64,000 bases of DNA from an uncultured Candidatus Binatia bacterium (GTDB taxonomy: Bacteria; Desulfobacterota; Binatia; UBA9968; JAJDTQ01), in NCBI GenBank assembly GCA_958295985.1, contig OY282432.1, forward strand, positions 2,947,001-3,011,000. The letters run 5' to 3'. The notes beneath the pieces were generated by a model, which did no database searches, was not told the origin of the DNA, and saw only the letters and a list, made by a program, of their open reading frames with translations. This document shows, piece after piece, positions 43,182-51,762 of this stretch. Both the position numbers and the translations under genes were made by a program. The stretch's first letter is position 1, and the number at the start of each line of letters is the position of its first letter.

Positions 43182-43964
43182 GTGGTGAATACGGTGCGCC
43201 TGACGGACTACAACGAGGCGTTGGAAAGGCTTGCCGAGGGCTACGGCAAGGCCGAACGAGAGGTGGTTGCGACGTATTTCGGCAAGGCGCGAACGCCGGA
43301 AGAGCACATCCACTGGCTCAAGGCCCAGGCCTTCAAGGAATACTCGGCCATCCGGCCTCTGGTGCAGGCCCTCGACAAGCTCTACGCCCAGCTCGACCGT
43401 CAGGTGGACCGCCACGACTACGAGGAGCTCTGTCGCAAGCTCGGCGACGAGATGAGCCACGCCAGGCTGATCATGGACTTCCTGGAAGAGCTGACTGAAC
43501 AGCGGTTGACGCAGAAGGATCTCACGTGGCTGCCCGAGGACCGCAAGCTCGCGGAGGTCAGGGCCCGCTACTCCCGGAGCTACGCCGGACTGCTGCACGG
43601 CTCCGAGCGCATCACCACCAGCGAGATACAGCGGCGTGACGAGATGCTCGAACGGGCGGCCATCACCCTGACCGAAGGCGGAGGAGGGGCGCTCTACGAG
43701 GTCTGCCGCCATCTGAAGGGAAACCGCATCAACCGCAGGATCGCGTCCATCTTCGGACGCATCCATCGGGACGAGACCAGGCACAGCGACGCCAACGAAC
43801 TGGCCGAGTTGGTCAAGACCCGAAAAGACTACGACCGTGCCCGGCGCATCATAGCCGACGTTTCTTCCCAGCGTCTCAGAATGCGCAACGAGCAGTTCGG
43901 CTTTCCGCTGAGCCGGAGCGAGCTTCAGGCGCTCGAACGGGAGTGCGCGGGACAGGCCCGCTGA
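43182..43964 (+). CDS. Ferritin-like fold protein, putative diiron, unknown substrate
   Basis: A 260-residue helical protein that I do not recognise by name. Two ExxH motifs occur in matching helices, DEMSHAR (about residues 86-92) and RDETRHSD (about 199-206), with further candidate ligands in AFKEYSA and AEREVV, as in ferritin-like diiron proteins. The reading frame starts at GTG 43182 (or GTG 43185), five bases after the cupin stop, with GGAA upstream. Tight linkage to a ring-cleaving dioxygenase suggests an oxygenase or oxidase role; this is inference. Confidence 0.6.
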   Translation: MVNTVRLTDYNEALERLAEGYGKAEREVVATYFGKARTPEEHIHWLKAQAFKEYSAIRPLVQALDKLYAQLDRQVDRHDYEELCRKLGDEMSHARLIMDFLEELTEQRLTQKDLTWLPEDRKLAEVRARYSRSYAGLLHGSERITTSEIQRRDEMLERAAITLTEGGGGALYEVCRHLKGNRINRRIASIFGRIHRDETRHSDANELAELVKTRKDYDRARRIIADVSSQRLRMRNEQFGFPLSRSELQALERECAGQAR

Positions 43965-43967
43965 CGA

Positions 43968-44005
43968 GTGTGGTGTCTTGTATGAACGGTGGATAAGGTG
44001 CGCAG
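43968..44005. repeat. Dispersed repeat A, third copy
   Basis: GTGTGGTGTCTTGTATGAACG-GTGGATAAGGTGCGCAG matches the copy at 27503 with few changes. The bases that follow repeat GGTGCGCAG once more (43998-44005, then 44010-44017) and continue with a decayed version of the hairpin seen in the 27.5-kb copy. Confidence 0.65.
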
Positions 44006-44055
44006 AAATCTTGGTGCGCAGAACTTTTCGTCGCCGGTGAGGCGTGGACTTGTAC

Positions 44056-44084
44056 CGGCAGGTTTCAATCCCGCCCGTGCGGGC
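44056..44084. repeat. Dispersed repeat B, copy 4
   Basis: CGGCAGGTTTCAATCCCGCCCGTGCGGGC, one base different in the core (AATCCC for AAACCC). It sits 51 bases after a repeat A copy and before the amidohydrolase gene, so this gap holds both element types. Confidence 0.65.
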
Positions 44085-44137
44085 AAAAGCAGAGTGGCCC
44101 GGCGCCGCCCTGAACCAACGGGGAGGATCCTTTGAGC

Positions 44138-45250
44138 ATGAATGCAATGCCTGTCATCGACATCGACTCACATGTAGAGGAGCCTCAGGAGGCGTGGGAG
44201 CATCTCGACTCCAGGTATTCGGATCGAAAGCCCTTTCCGGTGGTGGCCAGAGACCTGCCCGCCTTGGGCGGCATCAATGCCTTCTGGTACATCGACGGAA
44301 CCGTCTATCCCAAACCCGTAGGCCGGGGAAACCTGGTGTACGGCACGCCGACGGAGATGCGGTTCGCCATTCAGAAGGACTTCAGCATCGGCTCTCAGAC
44401 CATGACGGACATCGATGCGCGTCTCAAGGACATGGACGCGGTGGGCATCGACCTTCAGGTGGTGTTCTCGACGGTCTTTCTCCAGCCGGTGACCGACGAC
44501 ATACTGTTCGAGGCCGCGCTGATGCGCAGCTACAACACCTGGATGGCTTCGGTGTGCGCCCAACGTCCGGACCGGCTGAAATGGGGCGCCATCCTGCCCA
44601 TGAGGGACCCGCGTCTGGCCCTCGACGAGCTCAACCACAGCCTGAAGCTGGGAGCCTCCGTGGCCGGAATCTACGGTACCGTGGGTGAGACCATGCTGCA
44701 CGACCGCTACTACGATGAATTCTTCGCAGAAGTGGAGCATCTCGGCGTACCCCTGGCCATCCACGCCGGCTGGAGTCATCCGGGCGTCACCCGGAGCATG
44801 GACGACGTCTCGGGCTCGCGCGCCCTGGGCTTCACGTTGCCGGTCATGATGGGGTTCTACAGCTTCCTGGCCGGCGGCATCCTGGAACGGCACCCGCGCC
44901 TCAGGGTGGCGTTCATGGAGATCGGCGTCCAGTGGGTGCCCTACCTGGTGCAACGCATCGATCACTACCACCACGCAGATGGCGCCCTGGGCATGCCGCT
45001 GCCCGTCGAGCAATCCGTGTCCGAGACCCTCAAGCGGAGCGACGTCTACTTTACCCCGGAGGCGGACGAGATCTTCCTGCCGCAGGTGGCCGAGTACGTG
45101 GGCGAGGACCGCCTGCTGTTCGAAGGTGACATGCCGCACGCGGAGGCCCGGGAAGGCGCCAAGGAAGAATTGCTGGAGCGGGACGACATCTCGGAAGAGC
45201 TCAAGTGGAAGATACTGAGCACCAACGGCCGGCGGTTTCTCAACCTCTGA
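44138..45250 (+). CDS. Amidohydrolase_2 family protein (COG2159)
   Basis: A 370-residue relative of ACMS decarboxylase and of the protein at 5211. The N-terminal motif is VIDIDSHVEEP, again Asp-x-His in place of His-x-His. Later ligands are IHAGWSHPG and the acidic LLFEGDMPHAE. It may decarboxylate or hydrolyse an aromatic acid or ring-cleavage product; the cupin and UbiD neighbours favour an aromatic pathway. GGGGAGG is 11 bases before the ATG and five before an in-frame TTG at 44132, so the start may be the TTG. Confidence 0.83.
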   Translation: MNAMPVIDIDSHVEEPQEAWEHLDSRYSDRKPFPVVARDLPALGGINAFWYIDGTVYPKPVGRGNLVYGTPTEMRFAIQKDFSIGSQTMTDIDARLKDMDAVGIDLQVVFSTVFLQPVTDDILFEAALMRSYNTWMASVCAQRPDRLKWGAILPMRDPRLALDELNHSLKLGASVAGIYGTVGETMLHDRYYDEFFAEVEHLGVPLAIHAGWSHPGVTRSMDDVSGSRALGFTLPVMMGFYSFLAGGILERHPRLRVAFMEIGVQWVPYLVQRIDHYHHADGALGMPLPVEQSVSETLKRSDVYFTPEADEIFLPQVAEYVGEDRLLFEGDMPHAEAREGAKEELLERDDISEELKWKILSTNGRRFLNL

Positions 45251-45260
45251 CGAGGGCGGC

Positions 45261-45470
45261 ATGAATCCCGAGGCATTGGCGGACAAGATACTGGAGCGGC
45301 TCAAGGACGGTCCGCTCCACTTCGAGGATGTCCTGTTGCAGTTCAGGGAAGAGCCCTACCGCGTGGTCCTGCAGGCCTGGGGGCGGTTGCGGGAAGCAGG
45401 CGTTCTCGGACGCGAACTCGAAACCGGCCGTTACGTCGCCGATGACGGCGAGGATACGACCTCCACGTAG
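45261..45470 (+). CDS. Small winged-helix-like protein, unknown function
   Basis: A 69-residue acidic protein starting ten bases after the amidohydrolase stop. ILERLKDGPLHFEDVLLQF and RVVLQAWGRLREAGVLGREL read like the helices of a small winged helix, ending in a short beta hairpin (ETGRYVA). Close spacing and good codon use favour a real gene. I see no family that fixes its function; it could be a small regulator or a subunit of the neighbouring UbiD/amidohydrolase system. Confidence 0.6.
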   Translation: MNPEALADKILERLKDGPLHFEDVLLQFREEPYRVVLQAWGRLREAGVLGRELETGRYVADDGEDTTST

Positions 45471-45496
45471 AAATCCGCCAGGGCCTCACCCCGCCC

Positions 45497-45527
45497 GGAT
45501 TCCCGCTTTCGCGGGAACGACGGATTC
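45497..45527. repeat. Palindromic intergenic repeat (CCCGCTTTCGCGGG type)
   Basis: GGATTCCCGCTTTCGCGGGAACGACGGATTC has a perfect CCCGC-TTTC-GCGGG hairpin. Translated it gives the PAKAGI / IPAFAGTT peptides familiar from many proteobacterial intergenic repeats. It separates the small protein gene from the SDR gene. Confidence 0.75.
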
Positions 45528-45558
45528 GGGGCGCCGGCGCGTTGAGCGAGGATCGAAC

Positions 45559-46323
45559 ATGGCTCCGAATTTCGACGGCAAAGTCATCATCGTCACCGGC
45601 GGCGCCCGCGGCATCGGCCGGGTGTATTCCCAAGCGCTGGCCAAGGCCGGAGCGAAGGTCGCGGTGTCGGATATTCTGGACGGCGAGCCCTGCGCCGTGG
45701 AGATACGGGAGCAGGGAGGGGAGGCGTTCTTCGTCAAGGCCGACGTGACCGGCGAGGGGAGCGTCAAGGCGATGGCCGCGGCCGCCCACGACCGCTACGG
45801 ACGCATCGATGGTCTGGTGAACAACGCGGCTATCTTCGCCGATGTTCGCTACGCGCCGTTCGACGAGATCAGCGTGGCCGAGTGGGACGCGGTGATGGAT
45901 GTCAACGTCAAGGGCGTGTGGCTGGCCTCACGGGCGGTCTATCCGTACATGAAGGAACAGGGTTCCGGAAAGATCGTGAATATCGCCTCCGGCGTACCCT
46001 TCAAGGGCATTCCCGTCTACGCCCACTATACGGTGTCCAAGGGCGCCGTGGTGGCACTGACGCGAGTCCTGGCCCGGGCTACCGGAAAGGACGGCATCTG
46101 CGTCAACGCCGTGGCCCCGGGACTGACCCGCAGCGAGAGCCTGCTGGAGGTCCGGGGCGGCCTGGTGGACGAGGACGACGTGCCGCAGATCCAGAGCCGC
46201 GCCATCCCGCGCAGCCAGTATCCCGAGGACATCGTCGGCGCGGTCATGTTCTTCCTCTCCGATGCCGCGAGTTTCATCACGGGACAGACGCTCCTGGTGG
46301 ACGGCGGCTCCTACATGCACTGA
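45559..46323 (+). CDS. SDR-family oxidoreductase
   Basis: A 254-residue short-chain dehydrogenase. TGGARGIG (about residues 13-20) binds the nucleotide, and VSDILDG carries the Asp that favours NAD. NNAA is the structural motif, and Ser (NIASGVPFKG), Tyr and Lys (HYTVSKGAV) form the catalytic set. It is about 46% identical by eye in its motifs to the SDR at 27685 but clearly a separate family member. It lies before the UbiD decarboxylase and probably handles an alcohol or diol intermediate of the same pathway. Confidence 0.87.
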   Translation: MAPNFDGKVIIVTGGARGIGRVYSQALAKAGAKVAVSDILDGEPCAVEIREQGGEAFFVKADVTGEGSVKAMAAAAHDRYGRIDGLVNNAAIFADVRYAPFDEISVAEWDAVMDVNVKGVWLASRAVYPYMKEQGSGKIVNIASGVPFKGIPVYAHYTVSKGAVVALTRVLARATGKDGICVNAVAPGLTRSESLLEVRGGLVDEDDVPQIQSRAIPRSQYPEDIVGAVMFFLSDAASFITGQTLLVDGGSYMH

Positions 46324-46446
46324 GCCGGACGCCCTCCGAGCACGCTACGTTACGCTCAGGACGAATGGAAAGGCCTTCCAGGCGTTCGTCCCGGGCCCTT
46401 CGGCAGGCCGGAACGGGCGCAGCGAGCAAAACGGGAGATCAACGCG

Positions 46447-47814
46447 ATGAGCAAAACACACCGACTGCCGTACCACGACATGCGCGGTCTCGTGGCGTTG
46501 CTGGAGTCCGCGGGGCAGCTCCGGCGCATCACCAAGCCCGTGGACGCGCGCCATCTCCACACGCTCCTGGCCCAGGCCGATACCGCCCTGCTGGTGGAAA
46601 ACGTCGAAGGCTACTCCATCCCCGTGGTGGGCGGCCTCGTGGGCTCGCGCCAACGCGTTGCACTGGGACTCGGCTGCGAACAGCGGACCCTGGGACAAAG
46701 GTTCATGGAGGCCCTGGACAACCCCATCGAAGCGGAAGTGGTAGCGGACGGTCCGGCTCAGGAAGTGGTGAAGACCGGCGACGAGGTGGACCTCACCGAG
46801 CTGCCCATTCCCTTCCAGCACCGAAAGGACGGCGGACCCTACCTGTCGGCCGGCATCTCGGTATCCAAAGACGCGGCCGGCCGGCGCAACGCAGGCTGCT
46901 ATCGCCTCATGTACCGGACCCCGCGGGAAACCGGCATCGACCTGGTGTCCCCGTCGGACATGCGCTTCAGCTACGAAGCGGCGCTCAAGCGGGGCGAGCC
47001 CTTGCCCATCGCCATTGCCTTCGGCGCCGGCACGCCGGAACTCATAGCCGCGGCCTACAAGGCGCCGCCGGGTTACGACGAATTCGCGGTAGCCGGTGCT
47101 CTCTATGGCCGGCCGGTACCCCTGGTGAAGTGCAGGACCGTGGACCTCGAGGTGCCCGCCCACGCGGAGATCGTGCTGGAGGGCGAGATCTCCACCGATG
47201 GCTGGACTATCGACGAGGGGCGCTACGGCGACTTCACCGGACATCAGTGCTCGATCCGCTGGAATCCGGTGTTCAAGGTCAAGGCGGTGACGCACCGCAA
47301 GAACCCGATCCTCCACACCATCCTGATGCCGTGGGAGAACGACTGGTTGGAGGCGCCGCCGCTGGAGGCCGCGGGATGGCGCGCGTTGCGCGAGGCCAGC
47401 ATCAAGACCGTCGCGGTCTATGCTACCCCCGGCAGCGCCTGCTACTGGCATCTGTATGCCGCCATCGACAAGAGGCCGGGGGAGGGGAAGAACGCGCTGC
47501 TCGCGCTCATGTCCCTGCATGCCCTGAAGCTCGTGTTGGTCACCGATGCCGACGTGGAGCTCACCGACCCCATGGCGGTGGAACGGGCCATGGCCTTCCG
47601 GGTCCAACCGGACGAGGACGTCATCATCGTGTCCGGGGCCCGCGGCAAGCATCTCGATCCCACCCTCAAGGCCTCCCGGCTGCCCAGGGGCTCACTCCCC
47701 ACCACCTCCAAGATGGGCATCGACGCCACCATCCCCGACGACGTCGACCCCGCGGAGTACGAGTTGCTGGAGTATCCCTTCATGGATGAGGTCAAGCTGG
47801 AGGACTTCCTGTAG
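46447..47814 (+). CDS. UbiD-family (prenylated-FMN) decarboxylase
   Basis: A 455-residue UbiD-family enzyme that reversibly decarboxylates aromatic or alpha,beta-unsaturated acids with prenylated FMN. Seen: the N-terminal domain DMRGLVALLESAGQLRRITKPVD, the catalytic E-x-x-R-x-x-E-like region around ETGIDL, the VLEGEISTDGWTIDEGRYGDFTGH segment with cofactor contacts, and the C-terminal MGIDATIPDD end. UbiX, which makes the cofactor, is not in the window. With the cupin, ferritin-like, amidohydrolase and SDR genes it suggests an aromatic-acid pathway. The IS element begins 26 bases after its stop. Confidence 0.9.
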   Translation: MSKTHRLPYHDMRGLVALLESAGQLRRITKPVDARHLHTLLAQADTALLVENVEGYSIPVVGGLVGSRQRVALGLGCEQRTLGQRFMEALDNPIEAEVVADGPAQEVVKTGDEVDLTELPIPFQHRKDGGPYLSAGISVSKDAAGRRNAGCYRLMYRTPRETGIDLVSPSDMRFSYEAALKRGEPLPIAIAFGAGTPELIAAAYKAPPGYDEFAVAGALYGRPVPLVKCRTVDLEVPAHAEIVLEGEISTDGWTIDEGRYGDFTGHQCSIRWNPVFKVKAVTHRKNPILHTILMPWENDWLEAPPLEAAGWRALREASIKTVAVYATPGSACYWHLYAAIDKRPGEGKNALLALMSLHALKLVLVTDADVELTDPMAVERAMAFRVQPDEDVIIVSGARGKHLDPTLKASRLPRGSLPTTSKMGIDATIPDDVDPAEYELLEYPFMDEVKLEDFL

Positions 47815-47839
47815 CGGCGGGGGTCCGCAATTTCTCTCA

Positions 47840-49437
47840 CTAGGAGTCTGCGCCGTAGGAAGTGGGACAAGGAAGGAGTGAGGGTGCTATAGAGAGGGTG
47901 GAGGTGGTTTAATGGGGACAAGGTTTCGTTCGTACAAACCGGAGCAGATGTTGCTCATGCCGCCGGATATGCAGGACTGGTTACCGGAAGGGCATTTGGC
48001 GCATCATATCAGCGATCTGGTGGACGGATTGGACCTGGGAGCGTTTTACGCACCGTATGAAGGGGACGGACGACGCAAGGCGCCGTATGAGCCGAGGATG
48101 ATGGTGAAGGTGCTGATGTACGGGTATGCGACGGGAGTATTTTCGTCGCGGGGGATAGCGAGGAAGCTGGAGGAGGATGTGGCGTTTCGGATGTTGGCGG
48201 CGGGGAACTTTCCTCGACATCGAACGATCAGCGAGTTTCGGCGGCGACATTTGAAGGACTTCAAGAGTCTGTTCGTGGAAGTGGTTCGTTTGGCGCGGGA
48301 GTTGGGGTTGGTGCGATTCGGGAAGCTGTCGATAGACGGGACGAAGGTACGGGCGAATGCGTCGAAGCGCAAGGCCATGAGCTACGGGCGGATGGTGAAG
48401 GAGCAGAGGCGTCTGGCCGGAGAGATCGAAGCGATATTGCGCAAGGCGGGGAGTGCGGACGCAAGGGAGGATGCGCGCTATGGCAAGGAGTTTCGGGGGG
48501 ACGAATTGCCCGAGGAGTTGCGACGGCGGGAGGATCGGTTAGCGGCGATAGGGAAGGCGAAGGAACGATTGGAGGCCAAGCAACGGGCGGCGGATGAGGC
48601 ACGGGGCCGGTCACCGGGGCAGGAGCGGAATGCCAAGGGGGGAAAGCCGTACAAGCGGGGTTATGGGGAGCCGGACGAGAAGGCTCAGAGCAACTTCACG
48701 GACCCTCAGAGCCAGATCATGAAGACGAGCGGGGAGGGGTTCCAGCAGTGCTACAACGCACAGGTAGCGGTGGACGGGGAGCGACAGTTGGTGGTGGCGA
48801 CGAAGTTGACGGCGAACGGGAGCGACCAAGGGGAGATGCCGGGACTGCTTGATGAGGTGGAAGCGACGTTCAAGAAGCGACCGGATGTGGTGTTGGCGGA
48901 TGCGGGGTATAGCAACGAGCGGGACTTGAAGGAGTTGGAGGCACGGGGCATCGAGGGCTACGTGGCGTCTGGCCGAGAGGGTAAGAAGGGAGTGGCGGCT
49001 AATCCTGAGAAGCATCCGGCGACCCATCGCATGGCCGAGAAGCTGGCCACGGCAACCGGGTGGGAGATATATCGAGCGCGCAAGTGGCTGTCCGAGGCGC
49101 CGAACGGGTGGATCAAGCATGTGCTGGGATTTCGCCGTTTCAGTGTGCGTGGGCTGAGGAAAGCACAAGGGGAGTGGGACTTGGTGTGTCTGGCGCTCAA
49201 CGTCAAGCGGTTGCAGCCGATGATGGCGAGATAAACGCTGGTTTTAGACCGCTGTCGTCCAACAACAGGGGCCATTTGCCGATGTTGAGCGTTGCTGGAA
49301 CCATCCCGAGTTCTCACTCCGGCATCTCAGACTCCTTCGCTGCCACTCTTCGACCCTCCACCCTGACAATCGCTTCGCCTACCCTGCTGGCCGTTCTCTG
49401 TTATTGCATCAGAAGCTCCTACGGCGCAGACTCCTAG
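47840..49437 (+). mobile_element. IS1182-type insertion sequence, apparently complete
   Basis: A 1598-base element bounded by 21-base perfect inverted repeats: CTAGGAGTCTGCGCCGTAGGA at 47840-47860 and its reverse complement at 49417-49437. Each end begins with CTAG, which may be part of the target (a palindromic tetranucleotide) rather than the element. One transposase gene fills most of it, and about 200 bases of non-coding 3' region precede the right end. It sits between the UbiD gene and the NACHT gene and damages neither. A solo copy of the end sequence is at 323-345. Confidence 0.9.
47912..49234 (+). CDS. IS1182-family transposase
   Basis: A 440-residue DDE transposase. The N-terminal DUF772-type domain is clear (YEPRMMVKVLMYGYATGVFSSRGIARKLEED, about residues 58-88, then NFPRHRTISEFRRRH). 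The catalytic Asp residues are in LSIDGTKVRANAS and VVLADAGYSNERDL, and the C-terminal Glu region ends EWDLVCLALNVKRL. No frameshift or stop interrupts it, so the element may still be active. Its codon use is G-rich at third positions, unlike the core genes. Confidence 0.92.
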   Translation: MGTRFRSYKPEQMLLMPPDMQDWLPEGHLAHHISDLVDGLDLGAFYAPYEGDGRRKAPYEPRMMVKVLMYGYATGVFSSRGIARKLEEDVAFRMLAAGNFPRHRTISEFRRRHLKDFKSLFVEVVRLARELGLVRFGKLSIDGTKVRANASKRKAMSYGRMVKEQRRLAGEIEAILRKAGSADAREDARYGKEFRGDELPEELRRREDRLAAIGKAKERLEAKQRAADEARGRSPGQERNAKGGKPYKRGYGEPDEKAQSNFTDPQSQIMKTSGEGFQQCYNAQVAVDGERQLVVATKLTANGSDQGEMPGLLDEVEATFKKRPDVVLADAGYSNERDLKELEARGIEGYVASGREGKKGVAANPEKHPATHRMAEKLATATGWEIYRARKWLSEAPNGWIKHVLGFRRFSVRGLRKAQGEWDLVCLALNVKRLQPMMAR

Positions 49438-49485
49438 GGACGGGAGACTCGTGAAGCGCTGTCATTGCCCGGTTCACGGCAGAAC

Positions 49486-51762
49486 CTACGATAAAGCATC
49501 CATGCCCTTCAGGAACTTCTCGAAACTGCCGTCGGCCTGTGCAATCGACTTTTGCACGTCACGCAACGATACGGCAAGCCGGTAGCGGAGTTGTTGCCCG
49601 GCTCCCTTATAGGGCACCTCCTTCACCACCCCATGGTCCTTGAGACATGGCAAGACCTTTTCGAAGAACAGGGGTGCATCGCTTCCAAAGCGCTGTCTGA
49701 ACGTATTCTCGTTGACTCCGGTCGAGCGAAAGAATGCCCGGCACATGCTCTCCGTAAGAACGAGTTCCTTCTCCTGTAGCTCCTGCAGCTCCTGAATAGA
49801 ATCTTCCTCGGCATGGTGGACTGAAGTAATAACCTGGAAGCCCCCCTGTTCGAGGACCTTCTCGATCTTCGGCGGCGCATAGAGAGCCGTTTCATCCGGA
49901 GATCGCACGACGGAGAGGACTTCACAGTTGTACAGCCTCGATCCAACGATCTCCGTTACTTCAGAAAGGTCGACTTGTGTAAACTGACATCCCTCGAAAG
50001 AGCAATTGCGAATCTTCGATTGCGCAAGCGCGGTTCGTTGGAATTGACAGTGATGGAACGTGATGTTCTCGATAGTCCGACCTCTCAGCGAATCGACGGT
50101 AAACGACATACCTCGGACCGCAACTTCGCCCAGGTTGCCGGCATCGATCAGTCGTATTGCGAGATCCCCGGAGTTCTCCTTAACGAAGGATGCACGAGGC
50201 TCGGTTGCACAAGTCTCATTGAGCAGATCAACAATGCGGGAAGGAGTATGAGTGTGCTCCCGGATGCCGCGTGCGGCGACTTCTAGGGTAAGGTCCGGAA
50301 ACCGTGCTATCCGAAACGCCCGACGGATGTCCGTTGCATCCGCCCCGGTTATCATGCGTGCCACAGCCTCCCCAAGAAAATAGTGGTAGAACTCTTCATG
50401 ATTGAAGCGAAAAGCGTTGGGTATGTCATTGGCTGCCGCAATAAGCGCATGTTGCCTTATCCTGTCGCGAATCTGATTCGTGACGTGTGTGTCCAAGCTG
50501 CAGGACTCAGCGTAGAGATCGACAAGGGAATCGAACACGTCCGACTTCAGTACCGCCGTTTCGCTGACCCACATCTCCAACGCAATCTCCGCTAGGAGTT
50601 CGCCATGTTGTCGCTCCGTGAGGAGCGGATGTGCGGCTTCTCCCGAGCGGTCGATCCATTTCTGGCGTGCTTCGCGGGCAATGATGGACTCCACAAGTCG
50701 ATCGAAATAGTGCTTGCCGTTACGGTTGATCGACTTGATGAGGTTCTCGCGGTCCGCGCCCTCGGAAGCAACCTCGATCAAGCGCTTCGCCAACACGGCT
50801 CGGGTAAGGAGGGGATGTGATTCGTTACGGAGTTTCTCGGCAACGTCCTCGAACAAGGCCTTGCCGTCAACCTTCTGCATATTGGCGTACCGGATGAACC
50901 GATCGCGGTCCCACTTAAAGAGTTTGATGCGTGCGAAATCCGTCCACTGATCACGGATCGAATCGAAGAGTGGTGCCTGTGCCTGCAAGCTCTTGTATTC
51001 AAAGTAGGCGCTACGAGCGGCTATGAGGATCGTCCCTTGTGAGTCAAGCAGTTGCATCAGGTTGCCGAGTGCCGACACAGCATCGCCGGCTTGCCCTTCA
51101 ACGAACATCTCCTCGAATCCGTCCAGGGCTGGGACGATCACACCCATCCTGACCAGCCACACGAAGGCATCGTAATACAGGAATGGGAATCGTAGCCTGT
51201 TAACGAGTGTCCCGATAATGACGTCGTCGAAGCGCAGGAAGGAGCGCCCGCCGAGGGCAATGGGGACGAGCAGCCAGTCCGTCTCTTTTCGCTTATACTG
51301 ACTCGCTTGATAGCGTGCCAGATAATGGATCAGCGTCGTTTTTCCTTCGCCGGCATCAGAGGTTATGTAGAGACCGGTGGACGTTCCTGCCGGCCGCTGG
51401 TCGAGCACTTCGAGAATCTCCGGCGTGACTTCCTCCACACTGTTCCCGTTAATATCATCCGGGGAGTCTTCCACACGCTTTAACAGTTCACCGGCCGGCT
51501 CGATGAAGTACGGCTCTTCCGCGACGTAAGCAAGAATCCTGTCGGCAAGAATGGGCAGCCGAGCAATGCGGTTGATGATCCAGTCGGTGGCGGATTGTCT
51601 GACTCCATCTTCCTCTACGACGAGAGCGGCGTTACGCATGAAGATCTTCGCCTCGATGATGTCATCCCTGATTTCGACGATCAGCTCACCGTGTTCCACG
51701 TCCACGTGCGCAGGCTTGTCGGCAAAGGCGGTGAGAATTCTCTGAAATTCACCATATTCCAT
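49486..51762 (-). CDS. NACHT-type STAND NTPase with pentapeptide-like and winged-helix-like C-terminus
   Basis: A 758-residue protein. Residues 1-120 form an unrecognised N-terminal domain. A NACHT NTPase follows: Walker A SDAGEGKTT (135-143), Walker B VIVPALDGFEEM (208-219), sensor-like ILIAARSAYFE (245-255), and the FRFNHEEFYHYFLGEAVARM segment (451-470) common after NACHT modules. Residues 560-612 contain pentapeptide-like repeats (ITFHHCQFQRTAL; IRNCSFEGCQF). Residues 665-735 look like a winged helix. Bacterial NACHT proteins sense phage and trigger effectors; here the effector is probably the NYN nuclease encoded just upstream, whose TAA overlaps this ATG (TAATG). G+C is visibly lower than in the surrounding genome. 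Confidence 0.8.
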   Translation of the reverse strand: MEYGEFQRILTAFADKPAHVDVEHGELIVEIRDDIIEAKIFMRNAALVVEEDGVRQSATDWIINRIARLPILADRILAYVAEEPYFIEPAGELLKRVEDSPDDINGNSVEEVTPEILEVLDQRPAGTSTGLYITSDAGEGKTTLIHYLARYQASQYKRKETDWLLVPIALGGRSFLRFDDVIIGTLVNRLRFPFLYYDAFVWLVRMGVIVPALDGFEEMFVEGQAGDAVSALGNLMQLLDSQGTILIAARSAYFEYKSLQAQAPLFDSIRDQWTDFARIKLFKWDRDRFIRYANMQKVDGKALFEDVAEKLRNESHPLLTRAVLAKRLIEVASEGADRENLIKSINRNGKHYFDRLVESIIAREARQKWIDRSGEAAHPLLTERQHGELLAEIALEMWVSETAVLKSDVFDSLVDLYAESCSLDTHVTNQIRDRIRQHALIAAANDIPNAFRFNHEEFYHYFLGEAVARMITGADATDIRRAFRIARFPDLTLEVAARGIREHTHTPSRIVDLLNETCATEPRASFVKENSGDLAIRLIDAGNLGEVAVRGMSFTVDSLRGRTIENITFHHCQFQRTALAQSKIRNCSFEGCQFTQVDLSEVTEIVGSRLYNCEVLSVVRSPDETALYAPPKIEKVLEQGGFQVITSVHHAEEDSIQELQELQEKELVLTESMCRAFFRSTGVNENTFRQRFGSDAPLFFEKVLPCLKDHGVVKEVPYKGAGQQLRYRLAVSLRDVQKSIAQADGSFEKFLKGMDALS

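Noticed and set aside
15046..44005. Repeat A as IS terminal repeats enclosing a composite transposon
   Set aside because: No transposase is attached to any copy and the enclosed genes look like core genome.
35626..44084. CRISPR array from the GTTTCAAACC repeats
   Set aside because: Copies are 1.4-5 kb apart, lie in both orientations, separate normal genes and have no cas genes.
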